Notes: generated from the letters alone by a model not told the origin. A stretch of 64,000 nucleotides of DNA from Maricaulis sp048270095 (GCF_048270095.1 NZ_JBLWTL010000016.1:3452-67451); one strand, 5' to 3'. Counted from the first letter of the stretch, positions 51,223 to 60,612 are shown. Numbers and translations are program-made.

Positions 51223-51813
51223 ATGCCTCACACACGCGGTCCCTGGACCATTCACGGCGAACGTATTGCGTTTGAAAGCCCCTGGATGCGGGTGCACGAA
51301 TTCGAGATTACCCAGCCCGACGGCAAGCCGGGCGTCTATGCGGTGATGTCGCCGCGCAATCTGGCGCTGGTGGTACTGCCGATCCATGCCGATGGCTCGG
51401 TCACGCTGGTCGGGCAGCATCGCTTCGCACTGGATCGCTATAGCTGGGAAATTCCCGCGGGCGGCGGCCAGCTCGAGGGTGAGCCGCTCGCCGATGCCCG
51501 GCGTGAGCTGAAGGAAGAGACCGGACTGAGCGCTGATCACTGGAGCGAGATCCTGCAGCTGGACCTGTCCAATTCGATCACCGATGAGCGCGCGATCGGA
51601 TTTCTCGCCACCGGCCTGCATGAAGGCGAGCCGGAACCGGAGGGGACTGAAGTCCTCCAGACCCGCCGCGTTCATTTCCTCGACGCCCTCGAAGAGGCGA
51701 TGTCGGGGCGAATTCGCGACGCGCTGACGGTGGCGATGCTGATGCGGGCTCACTATATGGCGCAACAGGGCCTGTTGGCGTCAGAGCTTTCCGGTGTCAT
51801 GCTGCAACGTTGA
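51223..51813 (+). CDS. NUDIX hydrolase (ADP-ribose pyrophosphatase-like)
   Basis: A 196-residue NUDIX protein with a full Nudix box GGGQLEGEPLADARRELKEE followed by TGL, near residues 80-102. The N-terminal strand and PAGG-like run match ADP-ribose and nucleoside diphosphate hydrolases. Start ATG 51223, 25 bp after the RND gene stop; it may be co-transcribed. The stop is 15 bp before cysE. The precise substrate is unknown. Confidence 0.88.
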   Translation: MPHTRGPWTIHGERIAFESPWMRVHEFEITQPDGKPGVYAVMSPRNLALVVLPIHADGSVTLVGQHRFALDRYSWEIPAGGGQLEGEPLADARRELKEETGLSADHWSEILQLDLSNSITDERAIGFLATGLHEGEPEPEGTEVLQTRRVHFLDALEEAMSGRIRDALTVAMLMRAHYMAQQGLLASELSGVMLQR

Positions 51814-51828
51814 AGGCAGGAGAATGTG

Positions 51829-52650
51829 ATGTCACAGAGCCAGGCCAAAGCGCCGATTGCCGCGCGCACCGGAACCCAGGCCGTCTGGGCGCGTCTGCGC
51901 GTCGAAGCCGCCGCAGCGGCTGCGGAAGAACCGATTCTCGCCAGTTTTCTCAATGCCGCTGTGCTGCGGCACGACGAATTTTCCCACGCGCTGGCCTATT
52001 GCCTCGCGAGCAAGCTGGCCGATGCCCAGCTCGATGCCATGCTGGCACGTGATGTCGCCGAGGCGGCGCTGAAAGGCGATCCGGGCATTGTCACCCAGGC
52101 GATTGCCGACATGGTCGCGGTCGAGGAGCGTGACCCGGCCTGCAAGAGCGTGCTTCAGCCCTTCCTCTATTATAAGGGCTATCAGGCGCTGCAGCTGCAC
52201 CGCGTCGCCCACTGGCTGTGGAGAGAGGGGCGGCAAAACCTCGCCTTTCATCTGCAAAGCCGGGTCTCGGAGCGCTTCGGCGTCGATATCCATCCGGCGG
52301 CGCGGATCGGGCAGGGCGTGATGATGGACCATGCGACCGCAGTCGTGATCGGCGAGACGGCGGTGATCGGTGATGATTGTTCCCTGCTGCACGAGGTGAC
52401 GCTGGGCGGCACGGGCGCGGCGCATGAAGATCGTCACCCCAAGATCGGACGCGGCGTGATGATCGGGGCCGGCGCCAAGGTGCTCGGCAATATCGAGGTC
52501 GGTGACCAGGCCCGCATCGCTGCCGGTTCGGTGGTGCTCAAATCGGTCCCGGCCGGCTGCACGGTGGCTGGCGTGCCGGCCAAGGTGGTGGGCGATTGTT
52601 GTCCGCAGCCCGCGCGCAGCATGGATCAGACCTTCCCCGACGGGAAATAG
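51829..52650 (+). CDS. cysE: Serine O-acetyltransferase CysE
   Basis: Acetylates serine with acetyl-CoA, the first step of cysteine synthesis. The 273-residue protein has the N-terminal helical SATase domain (about residues 20-140; VWARLRVEAAAAAAEEPILA) and the left-handed beta-helix of hexapeptide repeats. The catalytic part is GVMMDHATAVVIGETAVIGD and the loop EVTLGGTG. Start ATG 51829; the in-frame GTG at 51826 is less likely. Confidence 0.95.
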   Translation: MSQSQAKAPIAARTGTQAVWARLRVEAAAAAAEEPILASFLNAAVLRHDEFSHALAYCLASKLADAQLDAMLARDVAEAALKGDPGIVTQAIADMVAVEERDPACKSVLQPFLYYKGYQALQLHRVAHWLWREGRQNLAFHLQSRVSERFGVDIHPAARIGQGVMMDHATAVVIGETAVIGDDCSLLHEVTLGGTGAAHEDRHPKIGRGVMIGAGAKVLGNIEVGDQARIAAGSVVLKSVPAGCTVAGVPAKVVGDCCPQPARSMDQTFPDGK

Positions 52651-52770
52651 ACGGCCGGGTCTGCGCCGCACCCGCCGTCAGCGCGGATGATCGCAGGCCC
52701 TGCACTGGACGCACCCCCCTCGCATGGGCTTATTTGTCGCCAATTCGAATCCCCCGACCGGAGAGACATT

Positions 52771-52995
52771 GTGAACAAGAATATGACCGCCGGCGAAGCC
52801 GCGAAATTGCAGCGCTTCCTGCGCAATAAACTCAATCCGGAGATGGCGGTTCAGTGCCGCAATCGCCCCGATGAATGCGCTGAAATCCATATCGGCGATG
52901 AATGTCTCGGTGTCGTCGCCAAGATCATCGATGAGGGTGAAACCTCCTATTCCTTCGAGATCACCATTCTGGACATTGATCTGGAAGAGCTTTGA
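52771..52995 (+). CDS. DUF3126 family small protein
   Basis: A 74-residue acidic-tailed protein of the alphaproteobacterial DUF3126 family (LRNKLNPEMAVQCRNRPDEC, then AEIHIGDECLGVVAKIIDEG). Function unknown. Start GTG 52771 with GGAGAG seven bases upstream; ATG 52783 is the alternative. The stop overlaps the TTG start of the next gene. Confidence 0.8.
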   Translation: MNKNMTAGEAAKLQRFLRNKLNPEMAVQCRNRPDECAEIHIGDECLGVVAKIIDEGETSYSFEITILDIDLEEL

Positions 52996-53771
52996 TCGAG
53001 CCGTCGACGACCGTGCTTGAAGCCCGGGCGGTCACCAAGACCTATCCCGGTGGTGTTCAGGCGGTTGCCGGCGTCGATCTCAGCTTGCAGCGCGGCCAAT
53101 TGCTGGCCCTGGCCGGCACATCGGGTTGCGGCAAGACCACAATGCTCAAACTGATCAACCGCCTGGAGGAAACTTCGGGCGGTTCGATTTTGTATGAGGG
53201 TGCCGACATCACCACGCTCGATCCGGTCGAGCTGCGCCGCTCGATCGGCTGGGTGATGCAGGGCGATGGGTTGTTCCCCCACTATAGCGTTGCCGCCAAT
53301 GTCGCCATTGTGCCGCGCCTGCTGGGCTGGGAGCCGGCCGCGATTGCTGCGCGCGTGCGCGAAATGCTCGAACTGGTTCGCCTGGATCATGCTGAATTTG
53401 GCGAGCGCTATCCCGATGCCCTGTCCGGCGGACAGCGCCAGCGTGTCGGCTTCGCGCGCGCCCTGGCCGGAAAGCCGGATCTCTTGTTGATGGACGAACC
53501 CTTCGGCGCGCTCGACCCGATTACGCGTGACGGGCTGCAACAGGATTTCATGGCGCTGCAGGCCCGGCTCGGTTTTTCCGCCCTGATGGTCACCCATGAT
53601 ATGGCCGAAGCGTTGATCATGGCGGATCAGGTCGCGGTGATGCGTGACGGCTTGATCGTTCAGTGCGGCAGTCCGGCACAGCTGCTCAAATCGCCGGCCG
53701 ATGATTATGTCGCCGCCTTGCTGGATACGCCGCGCCGCCAGATGCGCCGGATTGCGGAGCTGGAGGCATGA
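52992..53771 (+). CDS. Osmoprotectant/betaine ABC transporter ATP-binding protein
   Basis: A 259-residue ATPase of the OpuCA/YehX group. Walker A GTSGCGKTT, signature LSGGQRQR and Walker B LLLMDEPFGALDP are present; IVQCGSPAQLLKSPADDYV is the typical C-terminal of this group. It lacks the CBS tail of OpuA. Start TTG 52992, overlapping the DUF3126 stop, with GGAAGAG upstream; GTG 53013 is a possible alternative. Partner: the fused permease-binding protein downstream. Confidence 0.9.
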   Translation: MIEPSTTVLEARAVTKTYPGGVQAVAGVDLSLQRGQLLALAGTSGCGKTTMLKLINRLEETSGGSILYEGADITTLDPVELRRSIGWVMQGDGLFPHYSVAANVAIVPRLLGWEPAAIAARVREMLELVRLDHAEFGERYPDALSGGQRQRVGFARALAGKPDLLLMDEPFGALDPITRDGLQQDFMALQARLGFSALMVTHDMAEALIMADQVAVMRDGLIVQCGSPAQLLKSPADDYVAALLDTPRRQMRRIAELEA

Positions 53772-55324
53772 GCGAGAATTTCGCCGAACGCTGGGCCGAA
53801 CTGCCGCATTTGCTCTCCGGACATGTTTTGCTGTCGCTGGCGGCGATTTTCGTCGGCATGGCGATCAGCGTCCCGCTCGGTATCTATGCCGCGCCGCGAC
53901 CGCGACTGGCCGGCGGGGTGCTCAATATTGCCGGTGTGATCCAGACGATTCCCGGCCTCGCCCTGCTGGCGTTGATGGTGCCGCTGCTGGGCGGGATGAT
54001 CGGCTATTGGCCGGCCTTCCTGGCACTGATGCTGTATTCAATCCTGCCCATATTGCGCAATACGATTGTCGGCCTGCAAGGCATCGAGCCGGGTGTGCGC
54101 GAAGCGGCACGCGGATTGGGCATGACCGAGACCCAGCGTCTGTGGCGGGTCGAGCTGCCGCTGTCCCTGCCGGTGATCGTCGCCGGCTTGCGCACTTCCG
54201 TCGTCTGGGTGGTGGGCGCGGCAACGCTGGCGACCCCGGTCGGGGCGTCCAGCCTGGGCAATTACATCTTTGCCGGCCTGCAGACGCGCAATTGGCTCTC
54301 GGTCTTGTTCGGCTGTGTCTTCGCCGCCGGTCTGGCGATTGTGTTCGACCAGATGATTCGCCTGCTCGAGATCGCCGCAAGGACGCGGCGGCGCGGTCTG
54401 GCGGGCGGGGTTGCAATTGCACTGGCGCTGGTGGTCTCGCTCTCGCTCCTGCCGGTATTGGTCCCGGCCCCGGCGCCTGCAGCCACCAATTCGAGCGCCA
54501 GCAACGCCCCGGCAAACCTGGCCGGTCAGACGATCAGCATCGGCGCCAAGGCCTTCACCGAACAATATATTCTCGCCGCCCTGATGCAGGATGTGCTGGA
54601 AGGGGCGGGCGCTGTTGTCGAGCGCCGCGACAATCTGGGCTCGACCATCGCCTATGACGCGCTGCGTTCCGGCGAGATTGATGTCTATATTGATTATACC
54701 GGCACGATCTGGGCGACCCTGATGGAGCGGCCGCAAGCGGCGCAGCGTCATGTCATGCTCGCCGAGATGACGGCCTGGCTGCATACGCGTGACGGCATCC
54801 TCACCCTGGGCCGGCTCGGTTTTGAAAATGCCTATGGTTTTGCCATGACGCGGGATCGTGCGGGCGAGCTGGATGTTGCCAGCCTGGCCGATCTGGCCGC
54901 TCATGCCGATGAATTATCGGTCGGCGGTGATCCGGAAGTCTTCGTCCGTTCCGAATGGATCGGTACGCGCGACGCTTATGGCCTTGGCGCGATGCGCACG
55001 CGGGCGATGGATTCGACTTTCATGTATGGCGCGGTGCGCGATGGCCAGGTCGATCTGATCAGCGCTTACACCACGGATGGCCGCATTGCGGCTTATGACC
55101 TCGTCGTGCTGGAGGATCCGGCCCATATCCTGCCGCCCTATGATGCGGTGATCCTGCTCTCGCCGCGCGCCGCCGCCATGCCTGGCCTCGCCGAAGCGCT
55201 GGCGCCACTGGTCGGGGCGATTGACGGCGATGCCATGCGCGGTGCCAATCGGTTGGTCGATCTGGAACACCAGACACCGGCCCAGGCGGCAGCCTGGCTC
55301 GCGACGCGGCTCGGGGACGAATAA
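53768..55324 (+). CDS. Fused ABC permease and substrate-binding protein for osmoprotectants
   Basis: A 518-residue fusion. Residues about 15-215 form five to six transmembrane helices of a choline/betaine permease (EAARGLGMTETQRLWRVELP is the EAA loop); a spacer follows, and residues about 250-518 are an OpuAC-like periplasmic binding domain (IGAKAFTEQYILAALMQDVL). Such fusions transport glycine betaine, choline or related compounds. ATG 53768 overlaps the ATPase gene. A binding-protein gene is therefore not needed separately. Confidence 0.92.
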   Translation: MSENFAERWAELPHLLSGHVLLSLAAIFVGMAISVPLGIYAAPRPRLAGGVLNIAGVIQTIPGLALLALMVPLLGGMIGYWPAFLALMLYSILPILRNTIVGLQGIEPGVREAARGLGMTETQRLWRVELPLSLPVIVAGLRTSVVWVVGAATLATPVGASSLGNYIFAGLQTRNWLSVLFGCVFAAGLAIVFDQMIRLLEIAARTRRRGLAGGVAIALALVVSLSLLPVLVPAPAPAATNSSASNAPANLAGQTISIGAKAFTEQYILAALMQDVLEGAGAVVERRDNLGSTIAYDALRSGEIDVYIDYTGTIWATLMERPQAAQRHVMLAEMTAWLHTRDGILTLGRLGFENAYGFAMTRDRAGELDVASLADLAAHADELSVGGDPEVFVRSEWIGTRDAYGLGAMRTRAMDSTFMYGAVRDGQVDLISAYTTDGRIAAYDLVVLEDPAHILPPYDAVILLSPRAAAMPGLAEALAPLVGAIDGDAMRGANRLVDLEHQTPAQAAAWLATRLGDE

Positions 55325-55821
55325 TGGCAGGATATGTCGGCCATGGCCGCTTGCAGGACGATGAATGGCTGATGCGCGCCTGCGTCCTGATGAATCGCGA
55401 CCTGCCGCCACATGCGCCGGAATACACGCCGGAAACCGAGCTCAATCGCTCCTATACGACCCAGTCGGCCGAATTCGAGACCTTGCTGGCGAAGATTGAT
55501 CCGGAGGGTGATATTGATCGCTCCATCTTCCCGATGCTGGCCTTCTTCACCGCCTCGGAGGGCTGGCCGGTCGATATCATCTTCGCCGCGATTGCCGCCT
55601 TCCTGGTCTGGATCTTCATGCCCAACTGGTATGGCATCATGGAATATGCCGCCTATACGGCGATCGCGGGCTTCATCGCGGTGCAATATCTGCGTGCCCG
55701 GCGTGTTCGCGAGCGGGCGACGCGCGAAATGCAGCGGCTGGGCTTGCGTCAAGGCGAGGAAAACGCGCTCACTTTGCGCATGCTGGTGCGATACCGGGTG
55801 ATGCCGGCGACGATTCACTGA
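55324..55821 (+). CDS. Membrane protein of unknown function
   Basis: A 165-residue protein with two hydrophobic segments (about residues 80-96 and 105-122: AIAAFLVWIFMPNWYG, YTAIAGFIAVQYL). The N-terminus is hydrophilic. Its start overlaps the transporter stop, so it is probably co-translated, but a role in transport is not evident. No family recognised. Confidence 0.6.
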   Translation: MAGYVGHGRLQDDEWLMRACVLMNRDLPPHAPEYTPETELNRSYTTQSAEFETLLAKIDPEGDIDRSIFPMLAFFTASEGWPVDIIFAAIAAFLVWIFMPNWYGIMEYAAYTAIAGFIAVQYLRARRVRERATREMQRLGLRQGEENALTLRMLVRYRVMPATIH

Positions 55822-55905
55822 GGTTGCTGGGGCGACAGGACCCTGAATCAGGACGGCGCGTCCCTTTCGAGCCGCGCCGCCTTCATTCCCGGTCGCGCAA
55901 GCGCG

Positions 55906-56670
55906 CTAAAGCACCGTCAACATGGTCGCCACCAGTGGATGGCGCACGATATCCTCAGCTGCCAGGCGGCAGACGGCGATGTCCTCGAGCGGTTCCAGCT
56001 TGTCGGCGATGATTCCCAGTCCGGACATGCCGGGCAGGAGGTCCGATTGCGCCGGATCGCCGGTGACAACCATGGTCGCGTTCCAGCCCAGCCGTGTGAG
56101 CAACATTTTAAGCTGAACATAGGTGCAATTCTGCGCCTCATCGACGACGACAAAGGCATTATTGAGCGTGCGGCCGCGCATATAGCCGATCGGGGCGATC
56201 TCGATCAGGCCCTCCTGCATCATCGCCTGCAGGCGTTTGGGCGAGAGCCGGTCGGCGAGGGCGTCATAGAGCGGCCGCAGATAGGGCGCGAGCTTTTCCT
56301 CCATCGCGCCAGGCAGGAAGCCGATTGATTCGCCGGCCTCGACGGCGGGGCGCGACAGCACGATCCGGCTGACCGACCCGGCTTCCAGCGCCTCGACCGC
56401 CTTGGCGACGGCGAGATAGGTCTTGCCGGTGCCGGCCGGACCGAGTGCCAGGACGAGATTATGTTCGTCGACGGCGCGCATCAGTACGGCCTGGCCCTCC
56501 GATCGCGGTTTGACGTTCTTGACGTATCTCTGGTCGCGCATGGGATCGCGGGTCTCCGGGCTCCAATTGGTGCCGGGGAAGAGGGCGCGAACCTTCGTCT
56601 CCTCTGTCTGATAGTGAGCTGCGTTGAATTCACCGGTGCGAGTGCGACGTTTGGCGATACGCTTGGTCAT
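55906..56670 (-). CDS. PhoH family P-loop protein
   Basis: A 254-residue ATP-binding protein of the PhoH/YlaK family (the PIN-less form). Walker A GPAGTGKTYLA near residue 78; Walker B FVVVDEAQNCTYVQL near residue 172; GNTxxTGDPAQ-type motif TMVVTGDPAQSDL. It is predicted to be an RNA helicase or ATPase linked to RNA metabolism. Start ATG 56670. A terminator-like hairpin lies just upstream of the gene, noted separately. Confidence 0.9.
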   Translation of the reverse strand: MTKRIAKRRTRTGEFNAAHYQTEETKVRALFPGTNWSPETRDPMRDQRYVKNVKPRSEGQAVLMRAVDEHNLVLALGPAGTGKTYLAVAKAVEALEAGSVSRIVLSRPAVEAGESIGFLPGAMEEKLAPYLRPLYDALADRLSPKRLQAMMQEGLIEIAPIGYMRGRTLNNAFVVVDEAQNCTYVQLKMLLTRLGWNATMVVTGDPAQSDLLPGMSGLGIIADKLEPLEDIAVCRLAAEDIVRHPLVATMLTVL

Positions 56671-56960
56671 GGCTCAGGTCTCCACACATGAAAAACCCCT
56701 CGGCCAAGGGCAGAGGGGCGACAGGGTTGTAGCGATGGGGTCGGTTCGGAAGAATCCGGCAGACGGCGCCCGCAGGCGTCAATTTCGGGTGGGCTTGGGT
56801 GCAGACTGTCCATGACGTCTGATCGGGCCTTCCGTCCGGAGTTGCCGAAACGATACGGGGCTGCACCCCGAATCGCCGCTACAGTGTGAGTGTAGCGCGG
56901 TGAACAGACTCTCAACGCCCGCGTCGCTAAAAATTCACGGAATTCTACACGGAGACAGAC
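56671..56960 (-). ncRNA. Candidate small RNA or leader upstream of phoH
   Basis: No protein gene is supported in this 290-bp spacer. On the minus strand a hairpin (56696-56701 with 56713-56718) is followed by TTTTT at 56691-56695, a convincing intrinsic terminator just 21 bp before the phoH start. A second hairpin (cgctaca/tgtagcg, 56877-56897) lies near a weak promoter-like TTGAGA...TACACT. A short RNA of about 180 nt ending at 56691, or a regulated leader, would fit. Confidence 0.35.
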
Positions 56961-57491
56961 ATGGCGATTTATGCGTTGGGTGATTCCCGGCCGGAACTGC
57001 CGGCCGACGGCGAGTATTGGGTGGCCCCGGATGCGAGCGTGATGGGGCGCGTCATCCTGCGCAAGAATGCCAGTGTCTGGTATGGCGCGGTGGTGCGGGG
57101 CGATAATGATCCGATTGAAATCGGTGAAGATTCCAATGTTCAGGACCTTTCAGTCCTGCACACGGATGCCGGTGCACCGCTGAAGATCGGCAAGGGGGTG
57201 ACGATTGGCCATCGCGCCATGCTGCATGGCTGCACGATCGGCGATTATTCCCTGATCGGGATTGGCTCGACGATTCTCAACGGGGCAGTGATCGGGACGA
57301 ATTGCATCATCGGCGCCCACGCGCTGATCACCGAAGGCAAGGTGATTCCCGATAATTCCCTGGTGGTCGGCTCGCCCGGCCGTGTCATGAAGACGCTGGG
57401 GCCGGAAATGGCGGAGATCCTGAAGGCCTCCGCCGATCATTATGTCGAAAACTGGCAGCGCCACAGCCGCGAGCTGCGCCGAATCGATTAG
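56961..57491 (+). CDS. Gamma-carbonic-anhydrase-like protein (YrdA/PaaY type)
   Basis: A 176-residue hexapeptide-repeat protein. VVRGDNDPIEIGEDSNVQDL, then LHTDAGAPLKIGKGVTIGHR, hold the metal-binding His residues and the conserved catalytic loop of the gamma-CA family. It may be a carbonic anhydrase or an acyl-transferring relative. Start ATG 56961. Confidence 0.88.
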   Translation: MAIYALGDSRPELPADGEYWVAPDASVMGRVILRKNASVWYGAVVRGDNDPIEIGEDSNVQDLSVLHTDAGAPLKIGKGVTIGHRAMLHGCTIGDYSLIGIGSTILNGAVIGTNCIIGAHALITEGKVIPDNSLVVGSPGRVMKTLGPEMAEILKASADHYVENWQRHSRELRRID

Positions 57492-57524
57492 GCCGACCGG
57501 CGATTCTGCCCGCATGAAGCGTCG

Positions 57525-58025
57525 CTAGTTGGCGCGGCCCCACAGATTGCGGATGTTTTCATCCGCATCGCGTCCCAGATTGAACCAGGCGGCGCGGTCA
57601 TGGGTGGCGTCGATGATCAGCAGCCGATCATCGCGATCCAGGATATGGCTGAGCTCATTGCGAAGCACGGCGGCGGTGGTCGGGCCACGCAGCAGCCAGG
57701 TGCCGGGCGTGATCTGTTCCAGCTCGCCATAGGCGGTCAGCGCATTGCGAAACTCCGGTCCGGCTTCGGACTGAATTTCGGTGACGATCACGAAATTGGC
57801 CGGGCGAACACCTGCGGTGACACGCTTTTCCGGGGCAGGGCCGCCGGCGTTTTCCGCCAGCCAGTCGGTGAATTCATCCACGTCCGATGCCGCACACCAG
57901 CCCTCGTCCCGCGCATTGGAGACTTGGGAATGGGCCGCAATCCGGCCTTCGCTGACGAAGGCCTTCATCTGCGGCGGGGTGTAGGGGCCATAGACACGGC
58001 CTTCGACTTTCACAAACCAGGACAT
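57525..58025 (-). CDS. GYF_2 domain (DUF4339) protein
   Basis: A 166-residue protein. Residues 1-55 are a GYF_2-type domain (SWFVKVEGRVYGPYTPPQMK). The rest (residues about 70-160) is a soluble domain with no recognised family; RDDRLLIIDATHDRAAWFNL resembles the second half of certain SinR-like nuclease or CRISPR-associated endoribonuclease folds, but that is weak. ATG 58025 is chosen. Confidence 0.65.
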   Translation of the reverse strand: MSWFVKVEGRVYGPYTPPQMKAFVSEGRIAAHSQVSNARDEGWCAASDVDEFTDWLAENAGGPAPEKRVTAGVRPANFVIVTEIQSEAGPEFRNALTAYGELEQITPGTWLLRGPTTAAVLRNELSHILDRDDRLLIIDATHDRAAWFNLGRDADENIRNLWGRAN

Positions 58026-58163
58026 TGCAATTCCGTCATCGCGAGGCATTTCGGTTCTTTCTCGCACTAGCACAACTACTTCCTATCGCCCGTATAGGGC
58101 AAGAATCAGGCCGACACGGTGATTTTACCGGGGAAACACGACTCAAACTTGCCGAGGCGCGGA

Positions 58164-58787
58164 TCAGGCTGCTTCGCTACTCTTTTTCGCGGCCTCAGGT
58201 GGATCGAACACGACCGCGAAGCCATTGTCCAGAATACGAGCCACACATCCTGTCATTTCACCCACACGTAGCAATTCGCCCAGACGAGGCCTTTCCAGAC
58301 ATTCGAAGGCGGCGCCGGTTACGGATACGTCGAGCACATTGGCCTGGATCACGACGCCGTCATTGAGCAGGATGCGCGCACGGCCGCGCCCGGGCTTGCG
58401 CACGGCGGCGCGATCTTCCTCGAGACCGAGGCGATCCTTGTTGAAACGCCAGGTGATGGTATCGGCCAGCTTGTCGCGCTTGCGCGCGGTGGCGTTGAAG
58501 CGGACCGAGAATTCCTCGCCCTCGACGCGCACAATCGTGCCTTCAATCCGCCCTATGCTGGCAATCATCAGGATGATGCGGGCATTGGCCGGCGGCGCTG
58601 AGCGCGAGGCGACGCGGGCGCCGCCCGGTGAAATATCGAGCAGGCGGCAGGCATGTTCGCCCAGCGTCTCCGACCAGAAGCGGCCGTGCAGCTGCAGCGG
58701 GACGCGCGTATGCCGGCGCCTTTCCTGGGCACCGCGCGCGGCGATCTTGATTTTGCGGCGGTCCAACCGGCCTGAGTCCTGCTGCAT
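58164..58787 (-). CDS. Two-domain PilZ protein (c-di-GMP receptor)
   Basis: A 207-residue protein with two PilZ-like domains. The first has RRRHTRVPLQLHGRF (RxxxR motif) and LLDISPGGARV (D-x-S-x-x-G), the full c-di-GMP-binding pattern. The second (RGRARILLNDGVVIQANVLD, VSVTGAAFE) is partly degenerate and may act in dimerisation. ATG 58787 with GGAGG eight bases upstream; an upstream TTG is possible. Likely a c-di-GMP effector. Confidence 0.85.
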   Translation of the reverse strand: MQQDSGRLDRRKIKIAARGAQERRRHTRVPLQLHGRFWSETLGEHACRLLDISPGGARVASRSAPPANARIILMIASIGRIEGTIVRVEGEEFSVRFNATARKRDKLADTITWRFNKDRLGLEEDRAAVRKPGRGRARILLNDGVVIQANVLDVSVTGAAFECLERPRLGELLRVGEMTGCVARILDNGFAVVFDPPEAAKKSSEAA

Positions 58788-58845
58788 GACGACAACCTCC
58801 TGCAATCGGGGAGGATAGGACGAAGCGGTTAAGAAGTGTTTTCAA

Positions 58846-59406
58846 CTACTGGTCGTTTGCGATCATGACCGGGTGCGGCGAATCGGGGCGTGCGTGCGGT
58901 GGAAACAGGAAGCCGGGATTGGCCGGAGGGCGGACTTCGCGCAGGCTGGTGCGGATGATCGGTCGTCCGCGCAGGCACTCCACCGCGTCCAGGGGCTGGA
59001 ACAGGCCCAATGTGCGGTCGACCAGGCCTTCGGGCCCCCGCAGCGGCAGGAAACTGATCTCGATCTGGACTTGTTGCATCTCCATAGTCGTGGCGCGCGC
59101 AATCACCGAGGCTGGCGAGACACCGCTCAGGGACGCCTCCAGCGTGGCCTGGATATGGACCGCGTCATGACCGCGCCACAGGCTGAGGAAGTTCTGGTCG
59201 CGAAACTCGCGTTGATACAGTTCGCACAGGCCGGTGCCGGCCAGCCGGAACACGTGATGTTGCGGATCGATACGTCCCAGAATGAAGACATGGCCGAGCA
59301 GGGCGGCAATGTCCTGCGGCTCGATATCAGCCCGATAGGGCGCGGCGCCACCCAGGCGGCGCGCCTGCCAATAGGCATGTAGGGCTTTTGATTGCGCGTG
59401 GCGCAT
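58846..59406 (-). CDS. PAS-domain protein of the PF07310/PAS_5 type
   Basis: A 186-residue protein. The PAS_5-like core is LGHVFILGRIDPQHHVFRLA, then GTGLCELYQREFRDQNFLSL. Proteins of this family are widespread in alphaproteobacteria and of unknown function. Located 58 bp upstream of the PilZ gene on the same strand, possibly the same transcript. Start ATG 59406. Confidence 0.8.
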   Translation of the reverse strand: MRHAQSKALHAYWQARRLGGAAPYRADIEPQDIAALLGHVFILGRIDPQHHVFRLAGTGLCELYQREFRDQNFLSLWRGHDAVHIQATLEASLSGVSPASVIARATTMEMQQVQIEISFLPLRGPEGLVDRTLGLFQPLDAVECLRGRPIIRTSLREVRPPANPGFLFPPHARPDSPHPVMIANDQ

Positions 59407-59603
59407 TCCACTCTCCAGACACTGCGGTCATAGCGCCGGGCGGCTCGATTGCCCCGCCGGCTTGTCGGGGGAGTTTCAAGAACGGGGCCATGCAAGCGGG
59501 TGGCGAAACGCTCCGATCCCACTCCCCACTGGCGGGAATCGCCTGTGCGGGGAAAACGGCCCGCCGCTTGCAAGACCGGCCTCAGGATAGAAGGAGCATG
59601 ACC

Positions 59604-60512
59604 ATGCGCGTATCAGCCCGGCACGGTTTCCTCGCTTTGGCGAGTGCGACATTCGTTTTGTGTATCGCTCCGGTCGCGCCGGCGCCTGCATTCGCAGGCG
59701 GCGGGGACGGGTGTTGCACCCCGGCACCGCCACCGCCGCCTTCGTGCTGCAATCATGGCGGCGGTCATACGGTCAATGTGCCCAACATCAATATTCATGG
59801 CGGCAATATCAATGTCGGCGTCAATGTCTCGAGTCGGGTCAATGTCACAACCAATGTGACAACCAATGTCGATGCATCGTCAAATGCCAGTGCGGGGGCC
59901 CGGGCCGGGGCGGGCGCCGGTGCCGGCGCGATCACCTATATCGGTGGCGGCAGCTATACACCTTATACAACGGCGCCAGCGGCAACCGCGATCACCGGCC
60001 TCAATGTGTCCGGGCTGGAACGCGAAACCGAATATGAATTCCGTGAGGAACAGCGTTCGCGCTGGGTCGAGGAATGGCGCCTGGTCCGCGCCGTCTGCGT
60101 CGATGATACCGGCACGCCGCACCCTGCCTCACGCGTCGATAATGGTGATCGGGTCACCGCGACCTATGACGGCGAGGTCTATCGCTGTGTGGCCGGGACC
60201 GCGATGCAGGTCACGATCGGCTGGCGCCAGGATGGCCAGGACAACTGGACCGATGCGCCGACCATTATGTGCCGCAAGGGCGAGGCCCTGCGCCATAGCC
60301 CGGGTGGCTCCCTGACCTGCGCCACCCAGGAGCCGCGCCGCAATTGTAACGAGCGCTCCCTGCTTCGCATGTATGGCCCCGGCGCCAAGCTGGTCTTCAT
60401 GCGCCGCGAGGAACACTACATGGAATCGGTCCGCTATGAGCGCGAAAGCGAAAGCACGCGCCTGACCTCGATGACACTGATGCTCGATGGCGGGGTTGGC
60501 GGTTATCGCTGA
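59604..60512 (+). CDS. Cysteine/proline-rich exported protein with a low-complexity segment
   Basis: A 302-residue secreted protein. Signal peptide (residues 1-31, ending APAFA), a CCTPAPPPPPSCCNHGGG stretch, then an Asn/Val-rich repeat (NVPNINIHGGNINVGVNVSS) and an Ala/Gly tract. A folded C-terminal domain of about 180 residues follows with six or more cysteines. Start ATG 59604 is chosen, because AAGGAG is too close to ATG 59598. No family recognised; a cell-surface role is likely. Confidence 0.6.
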   Translation: MRVSARHGFLALASATFVLCIAPVAPAPAFAGGGDGCCTPAPPPPPSCCNHGGGHTVNVPNINIHGGNINVGVNVSSRVNVTTNVTTNVDASSNASAGARAGAGAGAGAITYIGGGSYTPYTTAPAATAITGLNVSGLERETEYEFREEQRSRWVEEWRLVRAVCVDDTGTPHPASRVDNGDRVTATYDGEVYRCVAGTAMQVTIGWRQDGQDNWTDAPTIMCRKGEALRHSPGGSLTCATQEPRRNCNERSLLRMYGPGAKLVFMRREEHYMESVRYERESESTRLTSMTLMLDGGVGGYR

Positions 60513-60612
60513 GTATTTTCAGCAAAAGCGGGAACCGGTTTTGCGGTTCGAAAATGCGACCATCAAGACGCTGATCCATAACCAGACACTCACATGCCAC
60601 TCGGCATGTCCT

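Noticed and set aside
48564..51224. 886-residue open frame antisense to the RND pump
   Set aside because: Shadow frame in GC-rich DNA; the sense strand encodes a clearly recognisable RND transporter with complete motifs.
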